A stretch of DNA of 64,000 nt. Origin: Bifidobacterium sp. ESL0784. Its GTDB lineage: Bacteria; Actinomycetota; Actinomycetes; Actinomycetales; Bifidobacteriaceae. The notes under the pieces are model-generated. The model saw only the letters and a program-made list of their open reading frames with translations, was not told the origin of the DNA and made no database searches. The stretch's first letter is position 1. Every line of letters begins with the position of its first letter. Below are positions 1 through 9,899 of this stretch, in pieces. The stretch covers positions 372,001 to 436,000 of the forward strand of contig NZ_JAQTHV010000004.1 in the NCBI RefSeq assembly GCF_029433295.1, given 5' to 3'. The translations under genes and the position numbers were made by a program.

Positions 1-49
1 AGCAAAATAAAGTAAGTGCTTGATACAGAGAGAAAAAGGTGCAGCAATC

Positions 50-1675
50 ATGAGTGGTCATCGTCCGCTTGCCGTGGTCATCGGCATGCCCGGTGCCGGT
101 AAAACGCGCGTGGGCCGCGAGGCGGCGCAGATGCTTGATGTCGATTTCGCGGATGCGGATATCGAGATCGAGCAGGAAGCAGGAATGAAGATTCCCCGAT
201 ATTTCGAAAAATACGGGGAACCTGCCTTCCGCAAGCTCGAGGCCGAGGTCATAGCCGATCTGCTGGAGTCGTTCGATGGGTTGCTTGCGTTGGGCGGCGG
301 TGCCCCTATGACTCAGTCCACGCGAGACGTGCTCGCTGACTATATCGTCGACGGCGGCAAACTGGTCTATCTCGAAGCCGACAAGCACGAAGCCATGGAA
401 CGCGCCGCACGCGGCGGCAACCGACCGATGCTCAATGGCGACGCCAATAAACGCTGGAGGAAACTCTATGAGGAGCGTGACCCCGTGTTTCGCAAAATAT
501 CCAATTTGCATGTGCACACCCATGGTTCGACGCCGCGCGTGGCGGCAAGAAAGCTGAGCAATATGATTCAGGAACGCATCGTCCATGTCACCGGTTCGGG
601 TATCGAGCCCTATGATGTCTGCATTGGCCAAGGCACCTTGAACCGTTTGCCGGAAGTGGTTGGTCCGGATGTGTTGCGCGTCGCTCTGATCCATACCCAA
701 CCTGTGCAGCGGCACTCCGATCAGGCTCGTGCTTTGCTGCGTCAGGCCGGTTACGAGGTCTACGACATGGTCATCCCCGACGCGGAAAAGGGCAAGACCG
801 TTGACGTGGCCAAAACCATTTGGAAACGGCTCGGGGAGATTGGCTTCACCCGTTCCGATGCCATTGTCGGGCTGGGCGGGGGAGCCGCTACCGATCTTGC
901 CGGCTTCATCGCGGCGACCTGGATGCGCGGCATCCGTTACGTCAATTGCCCTACCTCCCTGCTAGCCATGGTCGATGCTTCTACCGGCGGCAAAACCGGC
1001 ATCAACACCGACGAGGGCAAGAATCTGGTCGGTTCGTTCTACACGCCTGCCGGTGTGCTCGCCGATTTGCGGACATTGAAGACACTGCCACGTGATATCT
1101 TCACCGAAGGACTCGGCGAAGTCACCAAGTCAGGGTTCATCCGTGACACGAAAATCCTCGATATTTTGCAGGAGCACTCCGAGGAATTGAGGAACTTCAA
1201 CGGTGACGATTTCCTAGGTTCGCCGCTTGAGAACGTGGTCGCCGAGCTGATCGAGCGTACGGTTCGTGTCAAGGCCTACCATGTCTCCAACGACTTGAAG
1301 GAGGCTGGACTACGAGAATTCCTCAATTATGGGCACACGCTGGCCCATGCCATCGAAAAACTCGAGAACTTCCGCTGGCGCCACGGCAACGCCGTTGCCG
1401 TCGGTTGCGTCTATGCCGCCGAACTATCCCATATCCTCGGTCATATCGATCAGGAAACCGTCGATCTGCACCGTTCGATCTTCTCTTCGCTCGGCCTGCC
1501 GATTTCATGGGACGGCGGCGATTGGGATTCCGTACTCGCGCTGATGCACAAGGACAAGAAGGCGCGTGGCAACACGTTGCGGTTCGTCATCCTCGACAGT
1601 GTCGGCCACCCGATGCACCTTGAGGATCCTCCGATGGATGCTCTTGTCGAGGCGTTCCAGCGGATTCGTAGTTGA
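50..1675 (+). CDS. aroKB: Bifunctional shikimate kinase / 3-dehydroquinate synthase
   Basis: This is a fusion of two shikimate-pathway enzymes. The N-terminal ~170 residues are shikimate kinase, with the P-loop [13 protein letters not shown] and the GGGAP substrate loop. The remaining ~365 residues are 3-dehydroquinate synthase ([30 protein letters not shown], and the metal-binding region [12 protein letters not shown] plus RHGNAVAVG). A TTG at 20 is in frame, but the ATG at 50 follows a purine-rich stretch (gagaaaaagg) and gives the normal kinase N-terminus, so I start there. aroQ follows 50 bp downstream in the same direction, so they are probably co-transcribed. The two activities are not consecutive in the pathway (steps 2 and 5). 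Function is clear from motifs. Confidence 0.95.
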   Translation: MSGHRPLAVVIGMPGAGKTRVGREAAQMLDVDFADADIEIEQEAGMKIPRYFEKYGEPAFRKLEAEVIADLLESFDGLLALGGGAPMTQSTRDVLADYIVDGGKLVYLEADKHEAMERAARGGNRPMLNGDANKRWRKLYEERDPVFRKISNLHVHTHGSTPRVAARKLSNMIQERIVHVTGSGIEPYDVCIGQGTLNRLPEVVGPDVLRVALIHTQPVQRHSDQARALLRQAGYEVYDMVIPDAEKGKTVDVAKTIWKRLGEIGFTRSDAIVGLGGGAATDLAGFIAATWMRGIRYVNCPTSLLAMVDASTGGKTGINTDEGKNLVGSFYTPAGVLADLRTLKTLPRDIFTEGLGEVTKSGFIRDTKILDILQEHSEELRNFNGDDFLGSPLENVVAELIERTVRVKAYHVSNDLKEAGLREFLNYGHTLAHAIEKLENFRWRHGNAVAVGCVYAAELSHILGHIDQETVDLHRSIFSSLGLPISWDGGDWDSVLALMHKDKKARGNTLRFVILDSVGHPMHLEDPPMDALVEAFQRIRS

Positions 1676-1725
1676 TTGGCTGAATATTAATAATTAATAA
1701 TTGTGAACATAAAAGGACAGAACAA

Positions 1726-2172
1726 ATGACCAAGGTAATTGTCGTCAATGGACCAAATCTCGGGCGTCTGGGGGTGCGCGAGCCGGATGTATACGGCCAT
1801 CAGAATCTCGAAACCCTGCGCAAGGACTGTGCCGAATGGGGTGAGGCGCTAGGTCTTGACGTCGAAGTGCGCCAATCTGACGATGAGGCCGAGGTCATCG
1901 GTTGGATGCACCGAGCCGTCGACGAGCAGACCCCGGTGGTAATGAACCCTGCCGCCTTCACCCACTACAGCTACGGGCTTTCCGACGCCGCTAAAATGGT
2001 CACCGATGCCGGCCTGCTGCTGATGGAAGTGCACATCTCCAATCCGTCGGCCCGCGATTCCTTCCGCAAATACAGCGTCATCAGCCCAGTGGCCACCGGC
2101 ACCATCACCGGAATGGGCTTCTACGGATACAAGCTCGCCCTCGACGCTGTGGCCCATCTGCTGGCGCAATAA
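1726..2172 (+). CDS. aroQ: Type II 3-dehydroquinate dehydratase
   Basis: Type II dehydroquinase converts 3-dehydroquinate to 3-dehydroshikimate, step 3 of the shikimate pathway. The 148-residue length is normal for the family. The family signature VVNGPNLGRLGVREPDVYG is at residues 5-23 (usual form NGPNLNxLGxREPxxYG, here with Gly in place of the second Asn). NPAAFTHYSYGLSDA carries the catalytic His region, and VEVHISNP appears here as MEVHISNPSARDSFRKYS. An aaaagga ribosome site precedes the ATG. It lies directly after the aroKB fusion, so consecutive pathway enzymes are encoded together. Confidence 0.95.
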   Translation: MTKVIVVNGPNLGRLGVREPDVYGHQNLETLRKDCAEWGEALGLDVEVRQSDDEAEVIGWMHRAVDEQTPVVMNPAAFTHYSYGLSDAAKMVTDAGLLLMEVHISNPSARDSFRKYSVISPVATGTITGMGFYGYKLALDAVAHLLAQ

Positions 2173-2237
2173 AAGCATTACATTGTCTCACGCCTACGAA
2201 CACGCCGAGTCAATAGAGAATGATAGGCTGAAGTTCC

Positions 2238-3917
2238 ATGGCAAGAGAAAATAATGATAATTCCCATGGACATGTCACCAAGCATATTTTCGTCACCGGT
2301 GGCGTTGTTTCTTCCCTTGGTAAGGGCCTGACAGCATCCTCTCTCGGTCGTCTGCTCCGTAGCCGTGGTCTCCGCGTTTTGCAGCAGAAACTCGATCCTT
2401 ACATCAACGTTGACCCGGGCACGATGAACCCGTTCCAGCACGGTGAGGTTTACGTCACCGAAGACGGAGCCGAAACCGATCTGGACATCGGCCATTATGA
2501 GCGCTTCCTCGACGTTTTCCTCTCCCAGAAAGCGAACGTCACCACTGGTCAGATTTACCAGTCCGTGCTCGAAAAGGAACGTGCCGGCAAGTATTTGGGC
2601 CAGTGCGTTCAGGTCATTCCGCACATCACCAACGAGATCAAGAGCCGCATGCGTGCCCAGGCAGCTGATGATGTCGATGTGATCATTACTGAGATCGGCG
2701 GCACGGTCGGCGATATCGAATCCCAGCCCTTCCTTGAGGCCGCACGTGAGGTCAAGCGTGAGCTTGGTCCGCACAACTGCATGTTCGTTCACGTCTCGCT
2801 GGTGCCGTACTTGCCGGCAGCCCATGAGCTCAAGACCAAGCCGACCCAGCACTCCGTGATGACCCTGCGGCAGCTCGGCATCACTCCCGACGCACTCGTG
2901 CTGCGCAGCGATCGTCCGCTGAACCAGTCCATCAAGGACAAGATCTCCCTGATGTGCGACGTCGACGAAGAAGGCGTGGTCAATTGCGTGGATGCCCCGA
3001 GCATCTATGACGTGCCGAAGATCCTGCACAACGAGGGCCTCGATTCCTATGTCGTCCGTTTCCTCGAGATGTCCGCCCACGATGTGGATTGGGCCGAGTG
3101 GGACGATCTGTTGGAGCGTGTGCATCATCCGAAGGAAGAGGTCAACATCGCCGTCGTCGGCAAGTACATCGACCTGCCTGATGCCTACCTTTCCGTCATC
3201 GAGGCCGTCAAGGCCGGCGGTTTCGGTAACTATGCCAAGGCCAACGTCAAGCTTGTCGCCGCCGATCTTTGTGAGACCGAAGCCGGCGCCGACGCGGAGC
3301 TGCGTGATATGGACGGCATCATCGTTCCCGGCGGTTTCGGCGTTCGCGGTATCGATGGCAAGATCGGTGCGTTGCGCTACGCCCGCGAACACAAGCTGCC
3401 GGCGCTGGGCCTTTGCCTCGGCCTGCAGTGCATGGTAATCGAGTACGCCCGCGACGTACTGGAGCTCGAGGATGCGGATTCCTCCGAGTTCGAGCCCGGT
3501 TGCAAGAATCCGGTCATCGCCACGATGGAAGAGCAGAAGGACATCCTCGCCAATTCCGACATGGGCCACACCATGCGTCTCGGCGCTTATCCGGCTGTGC
3601 TCAAGGAAGACTCGCTGGTTGCCAAGCTGTATGGCACCACGAATGTCAGTGAACGTCACCGTCATCGCTACGAGGTCAACGTGGCCTATAAGGATCGCCT
3701 GCGTGAAGGCGGCCTCGATATCTCGGGCGAAAGCCCCGACGGCGAGCTCACCGAGTTCGTCGAGCTGCCGCAGGACGTTCACCCGTTCTACGTCGGCACG
3801 CAGGCCCATCCCGAGTTCAAGTCCCGCCCGACTAAGCCGCACCCACTCTTCAAGGGTCTGGTGAAGGCTGCGCTCGACCATCAGGAGGCCCGTAAGAGCC
3901 AGCCCGAACAGGACTGA
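2238..3917 (+). CDS. pyrG: CTP synthase
   Basis: PyrG aminates UTP to CTP using ATP and glutamine. The 559-residue protein has the N-terminal synthetase domain ([23 protein letters not shown], residues ~18-40; [11 protein letters not shown]) and a C-terminal class I glutamine amidotransferase domain with the nucleophile elbow [16 protein letters not shown] and a C-terminal HPEFKSRP catalytic His-Glu pair. The family is usually 535-560 residues. The gene ends in a strong intrinsic terminator 80 bp downstream. A 584-codon open frame on the opposite strand is a shadow of this gene. Confidence 0.97.
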   Translation: MARENNDNSHGHVTKHIFVTGGVVSSLGKGLTASSLGRLLRSRGLRVLQQKLDPYINVDPGTMNPFQHGEVYVTEDGAETDLDIGHYERFLDVFLSQKANVTTGQIYQSVLEKERAGKYLGQCVQVIPHITNEIKSRMRAQAADDVDVIITEIGGTVGDIESQPFLEAAREVKRELGPHNCMFVHVSLVPYLPAAHELKTKPTQHSVMTLRQLGITPDALVLRSDRPLNQSIKDKISLMCDVDEEGVVNCVDAPSIYDVPKILHNEGLDSYVVRFLEMSAHDVDWAEWDDLLERVHHPKEEVNIAVVGKYIDLPDAYLSVIEAVKAGGFGNYAKANVKLVAADLCETEAGADAELRDMDGIIVPGGFGVRGIDGKIGALRYAREHKLPALGLCLGLQCMVIEYARDVLELEDADSSEFEPGCKNPVIATMEEQKDILANSDMGHTMRLGAYPAVLKEDSLVAKLYGTTNVSERHRHRYEVNVAYKDRLREGGLDISGESPDGELTEFVELPQDVHPFYVGTQAHPEFKSRPTKPHPLFKGLVKAALDHQEARKSQPEQD

Positions 3918-3984
3918 ACAGGTTCTCGGCATTATCGGTTCCGCTTCGGCGTCAGTCGGTGATGCCCGTTATTGCGTTTGCTGA

Positions 3985-4028
3985 TAGCAGAGCATCGGAA
4001 GACCCCGCTTCGGTGGGGTCTTCTGCTA
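3985..4028 (+). terminator. Rho-independent terminator after pyrG
   Basis: A 9-bp GC-rich stem, GAAGACCCC (3998-4006) with GGGGTCTTC (4015-4023), closes the 8-nt loop GCTTCGGT. An outer TAGCA/TGCTA pairing at 3985-3989 and 4024-4028 extends it. It follows the pyrG stop codon and there is no other gene nearby on the plus strand. Confidence 0.85.
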
Positions 4029-4234
4029 TATGTAGTGGCATACGAACCATGGCAGGCGAAGGGTGGAAAATTACCTTTAAAATCGGATAACTAGACAAAA
4101 CGAAACAATATAGACAGACTTGTGAATTAAATCACTTTCGTTGTCGGCGTTGTTTTTCGTTCATTCCTAGTAATGAAAGCCCGATTCTGTTAGGCTTATA
4201 GATGAGTGTAGTCAATGATGGGAGGCAGCGTACG
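4029..4234 (+). other. suf operon upstream region
   Basis: About 200 AT-rich bases lie between the pyrG terminator and sufB and must hold the suf promoter. TATAGAT at 4197-4203 is a possible -10 box but I see no convincing -35 partner. No suf repressor gene (sufR) and no RNA gene are visible here. The short in-frame ATG at 4202 lies in this region and is judged not to be the sufB start. Confidence 0.4.
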
Positions 4235-5731
4235 GTGGCAGAAAAACCAACACCAAACGCCGCGTCTGATACGGAGATGAGCCAGTATGTGGCTGATCGC
4301 GAACGTGTCAACGAGGATAAAATCAAACAGGATGATGAGATCATCCAGGAATTCGGCGAGTACAACTACGGCTGGCACGATTCCGATGCGGCCGGTGAAG
4401 CCGCGAAGAAGGGCATCGACGAAAATGTCGTTCGCGCCATTTCCGCTGATAAGCATGAACCGCAGTGGATGCTCGACATGCGTCTCAAGGGCTATCACGC
4501 CTTCATCGACAAGCCCATGCCCAAGTGGGGCGTGGACCTTTCCGATTTCGATGCTGATGATTTCAAATATTATGTAAAACCAATCGACAAGCCGGCCAAG
4601 AGCTGGGAAGATCTGCCTACGGATATTCGTACGACTTACGACAAGCTGGGCATTCCCGACGCTGAGAAGAAGCGTTTGGTCTCCGGTGTCGCTGCGCAGT
4701 ACGAGTCCGAGGTCATCTACAACTCCATTCAGGAAGACCTGAAGAAGGAAGGTGTGATCTTCACCGATACGGACACCGCGTTGCGCGAGTACCCGGATTT
4801 GGTCAAGAAATATTTCGCCACCGTCATTCCTTACGACGACAACAAATTTGCCGCACTCAACACGGCTGCATGGTCCGGCGGTTCGTTCGTCTACGTTCCC
4901 AAGGGCGTCCACGTCGATATCCCGCTGCAGGCCTACTTCCGCATCAACACGCCGAACATGGGCCAGTTCGAGCGCACGCTGATTATCGCCGAGGAAGGCT
5001 CCTACGTCCATTACGTCGAAGGCTGCACGGCCCCGATCTATGCGACGGACTCGCTGCACGCGGCGAACGTCGAGATCATCGTCGGCAAGAACGCACGCGT
5101 GCGCTATACCACGGTGCAGAACTGGTCGAACAACGTCTACAACCTCGTCACCCAGCGCGCCTACGTCAAAGAGGGCGGCACTATGGAATGGGTCGACGGC
5201 AACATCGGTTCCAAGGCGAGCATGAAGTACCCGTCCTGCATTCTGGCCGAGCCCTACGCCAAGGCTTCTACCATGTCGTTGAGCTTTGCCGGCAAGGGAC
5301 AGTACCAGGACACGGGTGCCAAGATGATCCATCTGGCACCACACACCAGCTCCACTATCGTCGCCAAGTCGATTTCACGCGGTGGGGGACGTTGCGCCTA
5401 TCGTGGCCTAGTCAAGGTGATCGACGGGGCCAAAGGCTCAAGCTCTTCAGTGGTCTGCGACACGTTGCTGGTCGACGACTACTCGCGTTCCGATACCTAT
5501 CCGCACGTCGACATCCGCGAGGACGACGTGACAATGGCACACGAGGCGACTGTCTCCAAGGTCTCGGAAGACCAGCTCTTCTACTTGATGAGCCGTGGCT
5601 TGGAGGAAAAGGAAGCCATGGGCATGATCGTGCGAGGATTCGTCGAGCCGATCAGCCGCGAGCTGCCTATGGAATACGCGTTGGAGCTCAACAGGCTAGT
5701 CGAGTTGCAAATGGAAGGATCGGTGGGCTGA
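4235..5731 (+). CDS. sufB: Fe-S cluster assembly protein SufB
   Basis: SufB is the scaffold subunit of the SufBCD complex that builds Fe-S clusters in the cytoplasm. The family hallmarks are present: [13 protein letters not shown] near the N-terminus, [26 protein letters not shown] (cysteine region), and the C-terminal [21 protein letters not shown] with [15 protein letters not shown]. An ATG at 4202 is in frame but has no ribosome site; GGAGG at 4221-4225 sits 9 bases before a GTG at 4235, so I start at the GTG (498 residues). It heads the suf operon; sufD begins 3 bases after its stop codon. Confidence 0.95.
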   Translation: MAEKPTPNAASDTEMSQYVADRERVNEDKIKQDDEIIQEFGEYNYGWHDSDAAGEAAKKGIDENVVRAISADKHEPQWMLDMRLKGYHAFIDKPMPKWGVDLSDFDADDFKYYVKPIDKPAKSWEDLPTDIRTTYDKLGIPDAEKKRLVSGVAAQYESEVIYNSIQEDLKKEGVIFTDTDTALREYPDLVKKYFATVIPYDDNKFAALNTAAWSGGSFVYVPKGVHVDIPLQAYFRINTPNMGQFERTLIIAEEGSYVHYVEGCTAPIYATDSLHAANVEIIVGKNARVRYTTVQNWSNNVYNLVTQRAYVKEGGTMEWVDGNIGSKASMKYPSCILAEPYAKASTMSLSFAGKGQYQDTGAKMIHLAPHTSSTIVAKSISRGGGRCAYRGLVKVIDGAKGSSSSVVCDTLLVDDYSRSDTYPHVDIREDDVTMAHEATVSKVSEDQLFYLMSRGLEEKEAMGMIVRGFVEPISRELPMEYALELNRLVELQMEGSVG

Positions 5732-5734
5732 TCG

Positions 5735-6958
5735 ATGGCCGAACAAGAAGTGAATATTCCAGTGGCGGATCCCAATGATCCCTATGCGATGCCGGCAGCC
5801 ATGCCGTCCAGCGCGGACAACGAGCGTCGCTCGTTCGAGGTTGAGGACTTCAAGATACCGACACGCAAGCAGGAGGACTGGCGCTACACGCCGCTCGAAC
5901 GCATCGAGGAGTTTTTCAACGTCTTCACCCCGAGCGGCGAGATCAAGGTGAACGTCAGCAATATCGACGGTTCGCCAATTGACCGTACCAAGGTAACCAA
6001 GTCGGTGGTTGAGCGTAATGAAGCGCCTTCAGGTAGCATCATGAAGCCCAACGACCGTGTTTCGGCCGTCGAATGGAACAGTGGCAGCAAGACTGTTGTC
6101 GTCTCCATTTCCGGCGAACTCGATCAGCCTGTATTGGTTGATGTCGAAGGACACGGAACGGATCTTGATTCCCTGCATCTCGTGCTCAAGGTCGCCGATC
6201 GCACGCACGGCGACATCGTCGTGCAGCACCACGGTCTGGCCCGTCTTGCCGAGGGCATCGAAATCGTCACCGGCAAGGACTCGCACGTTTCCACCACGTT
6301 CGTGCAGGAATGGGACAAGGGTTCCAAACATGTGGGCAACCAGCGCATCCACGTCGGCGACAACGCCTCGCTGCGTCACGCCGTGGTAACCCTCGGCGGC
6401 GATATCGTGCGTCTGCGCATGGATCAGGAGTTCGGCGGACCACAGGGCGACCTCAACATGCTCGGCATCTACTTCGCCGAAGCAGGCCAGCACTTGGAGC
6501 ACCGCACGATGGTGGTCCATAACTATCCTGAGTGCAAGTCCCGCGTGGTTTACAAGGGCGCTTTGGACGGCAAGGATGCGCACTCGACTTGGGTTGGCAA
6601 CGCGCTGATTCAGCCGCAGGCGCCAAACACCGATTCCTACGAGCTCAACCGCAACTTGGTGCTTACACCCGGCCCTGTGGCCGATTCCGAACCCAACCTC
6701 GAAATCGAAAACGGCAACATCATCGGTGCCGGCCATGCCAGCTCCGTCGGCCATTTCGACGACGAGGAGCTCTTCTATCTGCAATCGCGCGGCATTACGG
6801 AATCCGAAGCCCGCAAGCTCGTGGTCCGTGGTTTCTTCGCCGACCTTATCGAACAAATCGGCGTGCCCAGCATCGCCGAACACCTTATGAATGTCATTGA
6901 CCGTAGGCTCGCGCGCGGCGAAAGCGCCGACATGCAAGCGGTATTGGAGGATAAGTAA
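5735..6958 (+). CDS. sufD: Fe-S cluster assembly protein SufD
   Basis: SufD pairs with SufB and is needed for iron acquisition by the scaffold. The 407-residue protein has the RKQEDWRYTPLERIEEFF motif at residues ~43-60 and the C-terminal beta-helix signature HASSVGHFDDEELFYLQSRGITESEARKLVVRGFF. The latter parallels the C-terminus of SufB. It lies between sufB and sufC, and sufC starts at the base after its stop codon, so translation is likely coupled. Confidence 0.94.
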   Translation: MAEQEVNIPVADPNDPYAMPAAMPSSADNERRSFEVEDFKIPTRKQEDWRYTPLERIEEFFNVFTPSGEIKVNVSNIDGSPIDRTKVTKSVVERNEAPSGSIMKPNDRVSAVEWNSGSKTVVVSISGELDQPVLVDVEGHGTDLDSLHLVLKVADRTHGDIVVQHHGLARLAEGIEIVTGKDSHVSTTFVQEWDKGSKHVGNQRIHVGDNASLRHAVVTLGGDIVRLRMDQEFGGPQGDLNMLGIYFAEAGQHLEHRTMVVHNYPECKSRVVYKGALDGKDAHSTWVGNALIQPQAPNTDSYELNRNLVLTPGPVADSEPNLEIENGNIIGAGHASSVGHFDDEELFYLQSRGITESEARKLVVRGFFADLIEQIGVPSIAEHLMNVIDRRLARGESADMQAVLEDK

Positions 6959-7735
6959 ATGTCTACATTGGAAATCAAGGATCTCTACGCATCGGTGGAG
7001 ACCAAGGAAGGCCGCAAGCAGATTCTCAAAGGCGCGACCCTGACCGTTAACTCCGGCGAAACCCATGCCATCATGGGCCCCAACGGTTCTGGCAAGTCCA
7101 CGCTGGCCTACACGCTGGCCGGCCACCCGAAGTACTTCGTCGACTCCGGCGAGGCGCTGCTCGACGGCCAGGACATCCTCAAGATGACCGCTGACGAACG
7201 TGCCAAGGCCGGCCTGTTCCTGGCCATGCAGTACCCGGTCGAGGTGCCGGGCGTTTCGATGACCAACTTCCTGCGCACCGCCAAGACCGAGGTCGACGGC
7301 AAGGCTCCTGCCATCCGCACCTGGACGAAGGAACTGCAGGATGCCATGAAGAACCTGCGCATGGACAAGAAGTTCGCTTCCCGTTCCGTCAACGAAGGCT
7401 TCTCCGGCGGCGAGAAGAAGCGCGCCGAAGTGCTGCAACTTGAGCTTCTGAAGCCCAAGTTCGCTATCATGGACGAGACCGATTCCGGGCTCGACGTCGA
7501 CGCGTTGCGTATCGTCTCCGAAGGCGTGAACCGCGCCAAGGAGAACACTGGTCTCGGGATTATGCTCATTACGCATTACACTCGAATCCTCAAGTACATC
7601 AAGCCGGACATTGTGCACGTGTTTGCGGGCGGAAAGTTTGTCAAGACTGGCGGGCCCGAGCTGGCCGATGAACTGGAAGAGACTGGGTATGATCAGTATT
7701 TGCCGGAAGGTTCGACCGAATCGGCTTTGGCCTGA
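6959..7735 (+). CDS. sufC: Fe-S cluster assembly ATPase SufC
   Basis: SufC is the ABC-type ATPase that drives conformational change of SufBCD. The 258-residue protein has Walker A GPNGSGKST, the SufC-typical signature FSGGEKKRAEVLQLELLKPKFAIMDETDSGLDVDAL (Walker B with ETDSGLD) and the switch region ITHYTRIL. The start is preceded by TTGGAGGATAAGTAA, a good ribosome site overlapping the end of sufD. Its last ~40 codons use more GGG and GAG triplets than the start. Confidence 0.96.
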   Translation: MSTLEIKDLYASVETKEGRKQILKGATLTVNSGETHAIMGPNGSGKSTLAYTLAGHPKYFVDSGEALLDGQDILKMTADERAKAGLFLAMQYPVEVPGVSMTNFLRTAKTEVDGKAPAIRTWTKELQDAMKNLRMDKKFASRSVNEGFSGGEKKRAEVLQLELLKPKFAIMDETDSGLDVDALRIVSEGVNRAKENTGLGIMLITHYTRILKYIKPDIVHVFAGGKFVKTGGPELADELEETGYDQYLPEGSTESALA

Positions 7736-7747
7736 TTTTCTTTAGTT

Positions 7748-7769
7748 AGTTAGGTTTGACTAACTTTTT
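7748..7769 (+). terminator. Weak terminator-like hairpin after sufC
   Basis: AGTTAG (7748-7753) and CTAACT (7760-7765) form a 6-bp stem with a 6-nt loop, followed by a run of four T. It could reduce transcription from sufBDC into sufS. Confidence 0.4.
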
Positions 7770-7797
7770 GTGATTAACCTGATTTTGTTGGTTGGTC

Positions 7798-7886
7798 GCG
7801 GATGGGAAGAAGATATCATGTTTCGGAACCCTCAAGGCCGGTAGGCCAAGCTTTACTCCTCAACATGACATTTTCTTCCCATCCGC
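7798..7886. repeat. 25-bp near-perfect inverted repeat between sufC and sufS
   Basis: The arms 7798-7822 and 7862-7886 are 25 bases each. 23 positions are Watson-Crick, one is a G-T wobble and one an A-C mismatch. The left arm starts GCGGATGGGAAGAA and the right arm ends TTCTTCCCATCCGC. The 39-nt loop holds a smaller hairpin, GGCC-GGTA-GGCC. No T run follows it. It could be a transcript-stability or processing element, an attenuator, or a remnant of a small mobile inverted repeat; no flanking target duplication is visible. Confidence 0.75.
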
Positions 7887-7930
7887 TTATGTAACGTTAA
7901 GTGGTTAAAGTACTTTTTAAGGGCTTAGGA

Positions 7931-7959
7931 AGATTTTGACACATCGAGTGTCAAAATCT
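7931..7959. repeat. 12-bp perfect hairpin upstream of sufS
   Basis: AGATTTTGACAC (7931-7942) and GTGTCAAAATCT (7948-7959) are perfect inverted copies around the 5-base loop ATCGA. It sits 53 bp upstream of the sufS start. It may be an operator or an RNA stem in the sufC-sufS transcript. Confidence 0.75.
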
Positions 7960-8012
7960 GCAAGCTGTGCTTGAAATACTTTGTTGGTCTTGTAGTCAGT
8001 AAGAAGGCAATG

Positions 8013-9284
8013 ATGGTGGATTTTTTGGGGATCAGGGATGAGTTTCCTATTTTGGGGCAGGAGATCCATGGGCATCAGCTGGTGTACTTTGACTCTGCGG
8101 CTACTGCGCAGAAACCGCAGTGCGTGATTGATGCCGAGAGCAAGTTCTACGAGACCATCAATGCTGGGGTGCATCGGGGGGCGCATGAGCTCGCGGCGCG
8201 CAGCACTGTTGCTTTTGAAGAGGCTCGTGCAAAGGTTGCCAAATTAGTAGGTGCCAATTCTGAGGAAGGGCAGGAAGAGATTGTCGTCACGGCTGGTGCT
8301 ACTGCCGGGCTGAACCTGCTGGCCACTGCTTTTGGAAATGCATCGCTCGGACGCGGCGGGGACGCGGCGAAGCGGTTTGCTTTGAAGCCGGGGGATGAGA
8401 TCGTTGTTTCCAAGGCTGAGCATCATTCGGTGTTACTGCCGTTCCAAGAACTGGCTTACCGCACTGGTGCCACGCTGAAGTGGTTTGACTTGACTGATGA
8501 CGGGCGGATTCGGTCTGATACCGCCGACGAAGTCATTACCGATCGCACGAAGATTGTCGCCATCACTCATATCAGCAACGTTACCGGGGCTATTACCGAT
8601 ATCGAGCCTATCGTCAAGCGGGCACATGAAGTCGGGGCCATCTTTATTCTTGATGCCTGCCAGTCCGTGCCACATCTGAAGATTGATTTCCACAAGATGG
8701 ATGTCGATTTCGCCGCGTGGAGTGCCCACAAGATGTATGGACCCACCGGTGTCGGCTTCCTGTATGGTAAGCGGGAGTTGCTGGAAGCCTTGCCGCCGGC
8801 TAGCTTTGGCGGGTCGATGGTCGAACTGGCATGGATGGACAAGCCTGCGCAATATATGGAGCCGCCGGAGCGTTTCGAGGCGGGAACCCAGCCCGTCGCA
8901 CAGGTCGTGGCCGCAGGCGTGGCTGCTGATTGGATGCGCGAGATCGGCATGGAGAACGTCGAAGCCCATGAAAAAGCCATCACGGCAGAGCTGTTGAAAT
9001 TGAACGACGTATCCGGCTTCCGAGTGCTCGGTCCGGTTGAAAATAAGGACCGGATCGGTACCGTGTCGTTCGATGTCGAAGGCGTACATCCCCACGATGT
9101 CGGCCAGTTCTTCGACGCGCAAGGCATTGCTGTGCGTGTCGGACACCACTGCGCTCAGCCGGTTCATCGTCATTTCGGCCTGTTCGCCTCGTCCCGTGCT
9201 TCGACCGGCGTGTACAATACCGTCGAGGAAGCCAAACAGGTAGTCGAAACGGCCGGCAAGGTACGTTCGTTCTTTGAGGTGTGA
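8013..9284 (+). CDS. sufS: Cysteine desulfurase SufS
   Basis: SufS is a PLP enzyme that takes sulfur from cysteine and passes it to SufU for cluster assembly. The PLP lysine is in WSAHKMYGPTGVGFLYG, the active-site cysteine in RVGHHCAQPVHRHFG, and the N-terminal substrate region is VYFDSAATAQKP. An in-frame TTG at 7971 has no ribosome site. AGAAGG at 8002-8007 best serves the ATG at 8013 (8010 is possible). The first ~600 bases use GGG glycine and T-ending codons noticeably more than the rest. sufU follows 3 bases after the stop. Confidence 0.94.
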   Translation: MVDFLGIRDEFPILGQEIHGHQLVYFDSAATAQKPQCVIDAESKFYETINAGVHRGAHELAARSTVAFEEARAKVAKLVGANSEEGQEEIVVTAGATAGLNLLATAFGNASLGRGGDAAKRFALKPGDEIVVSKAEHHSVLLPFQELAYRTGATLKWFDLTDDGRIRSDTADEVITDRTKIVAITHISNVTGAITDIEPIVKRAHEVGAIFILDACQSVPHLKIDFHKMDVDFAAWSAHKMYGPTGVGFLYGKRELLEALPPASFGGSMVELAWMDKPAQYMEPPERFEAGTQPVAQVVAAGVAADWMREIGMENVEAHEKAITAELLKLNDVSGFRVLGPVENKDRIGTVSFDVEGVHPHDVGQFFDAQGIAVRVGHHCAQPVHRHFGLFASSRASTGVYNTVEEAKQVVETAGKVRSFFEV

Positions 9285-9287
9285 ACA

Positions 9288-9845
9288 ATGAGTGATTTTG
9301 GTATGAGTGGTGACGACCTCGAGCAGATGTATCAGGAGGTTATCCTTGACGCGTCGAAGCATCCGCATGGCAAGGAGCATTTCGCCGCGGATGTGACCAA
9401 GGAACCGAACGAATCGACCGAGACCGGTGAGACGACGGTGCGTGCCAGCCACGAATACTGCACCCCGGGGGAGTCCCACCAGTTCAACCCGACCTGCGGC
9501 GATCAGGTGACCGTTCATGTCGAGGTTTCCGAGTCCGAACCGCACAAGATCGAACGTTTGGTATGGGACGGCAGCGGCTGCTCCATCTCCACAGCGAGCC
9601 TGTCGATGATGGTCGACCTGGTCGACGGCAAGACGGTCGACGAGGCCATGCAGCTCGAAGGCGTGTTCCAAAAGCTGATGAAATCGCGCGGTGCCGGGCT
9701 TGACAACGACGCTGACGAAGATGCGCTTGGCGATGCCGTGGTGTTCCAAGGCGTCTCGAAATATCCGATGCGCATCAAATGCGCGTTGCTTGGCTGGGCT
9801 GGGCTCAAGGATTCGCTGGCCAAAGCGTTGGCAGCGGACAAGTAA
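9288..9845 (+). CDS. sufU: SufU-type Fe-S assembly sulfur acceptor
   Basis: SufU, a NifU-like zinc protein, accepts persulfide sulfur from SufS. The three ligand cysteines are visible in FNPTCGDQVTV, WDGSGCSIS and YPMRIKCALLGWAGL. DASKHPHGKEHF near the N-terminus matches the family's DHYxxPRN-type region. At 185 residues it is slightly longer than usual because of acidic insertions around residues 30-65 and 135-150. It sits directly after its partner sufS. Confidence 0.92.
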   Translation: MSDFGMSGDDLEQMYQEVILDASKHPHGKEHFAADVTKEPNESTETGETTVRASHEYCTPGESHQFNPTCGDQVTVHVEVSESEPHKIERLVWDGSGCSISTASLSMMVDLVDGKTVDEAMQLEGVFQKLMKSRGAGLDNDADEDALGDAVVFQGVSKYPMRIKCALLGWAGLKDSLAKALAADK

Positions 9846-9899
9846 ATAAATTTAATGGATGACACAATGATTAGTGACTTCACCACAGCAGGAGGCAAT

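Noticed and set aside
2178..3932. 584-codon open frame on the minus strand
   Set aside because: It mirrors pyrG, which has complete CTP synthase motifs. High GC third positions create long antisense frames; similar mirrors cover sufB, sufD/sufC, lepA, gltB and metE and were left out.
4202..4234. ATG at 4202 as the sufB start
   Set aside because: No ribosome site precedes it, while GGAGG sits 9 bases before the GTG at 4235.
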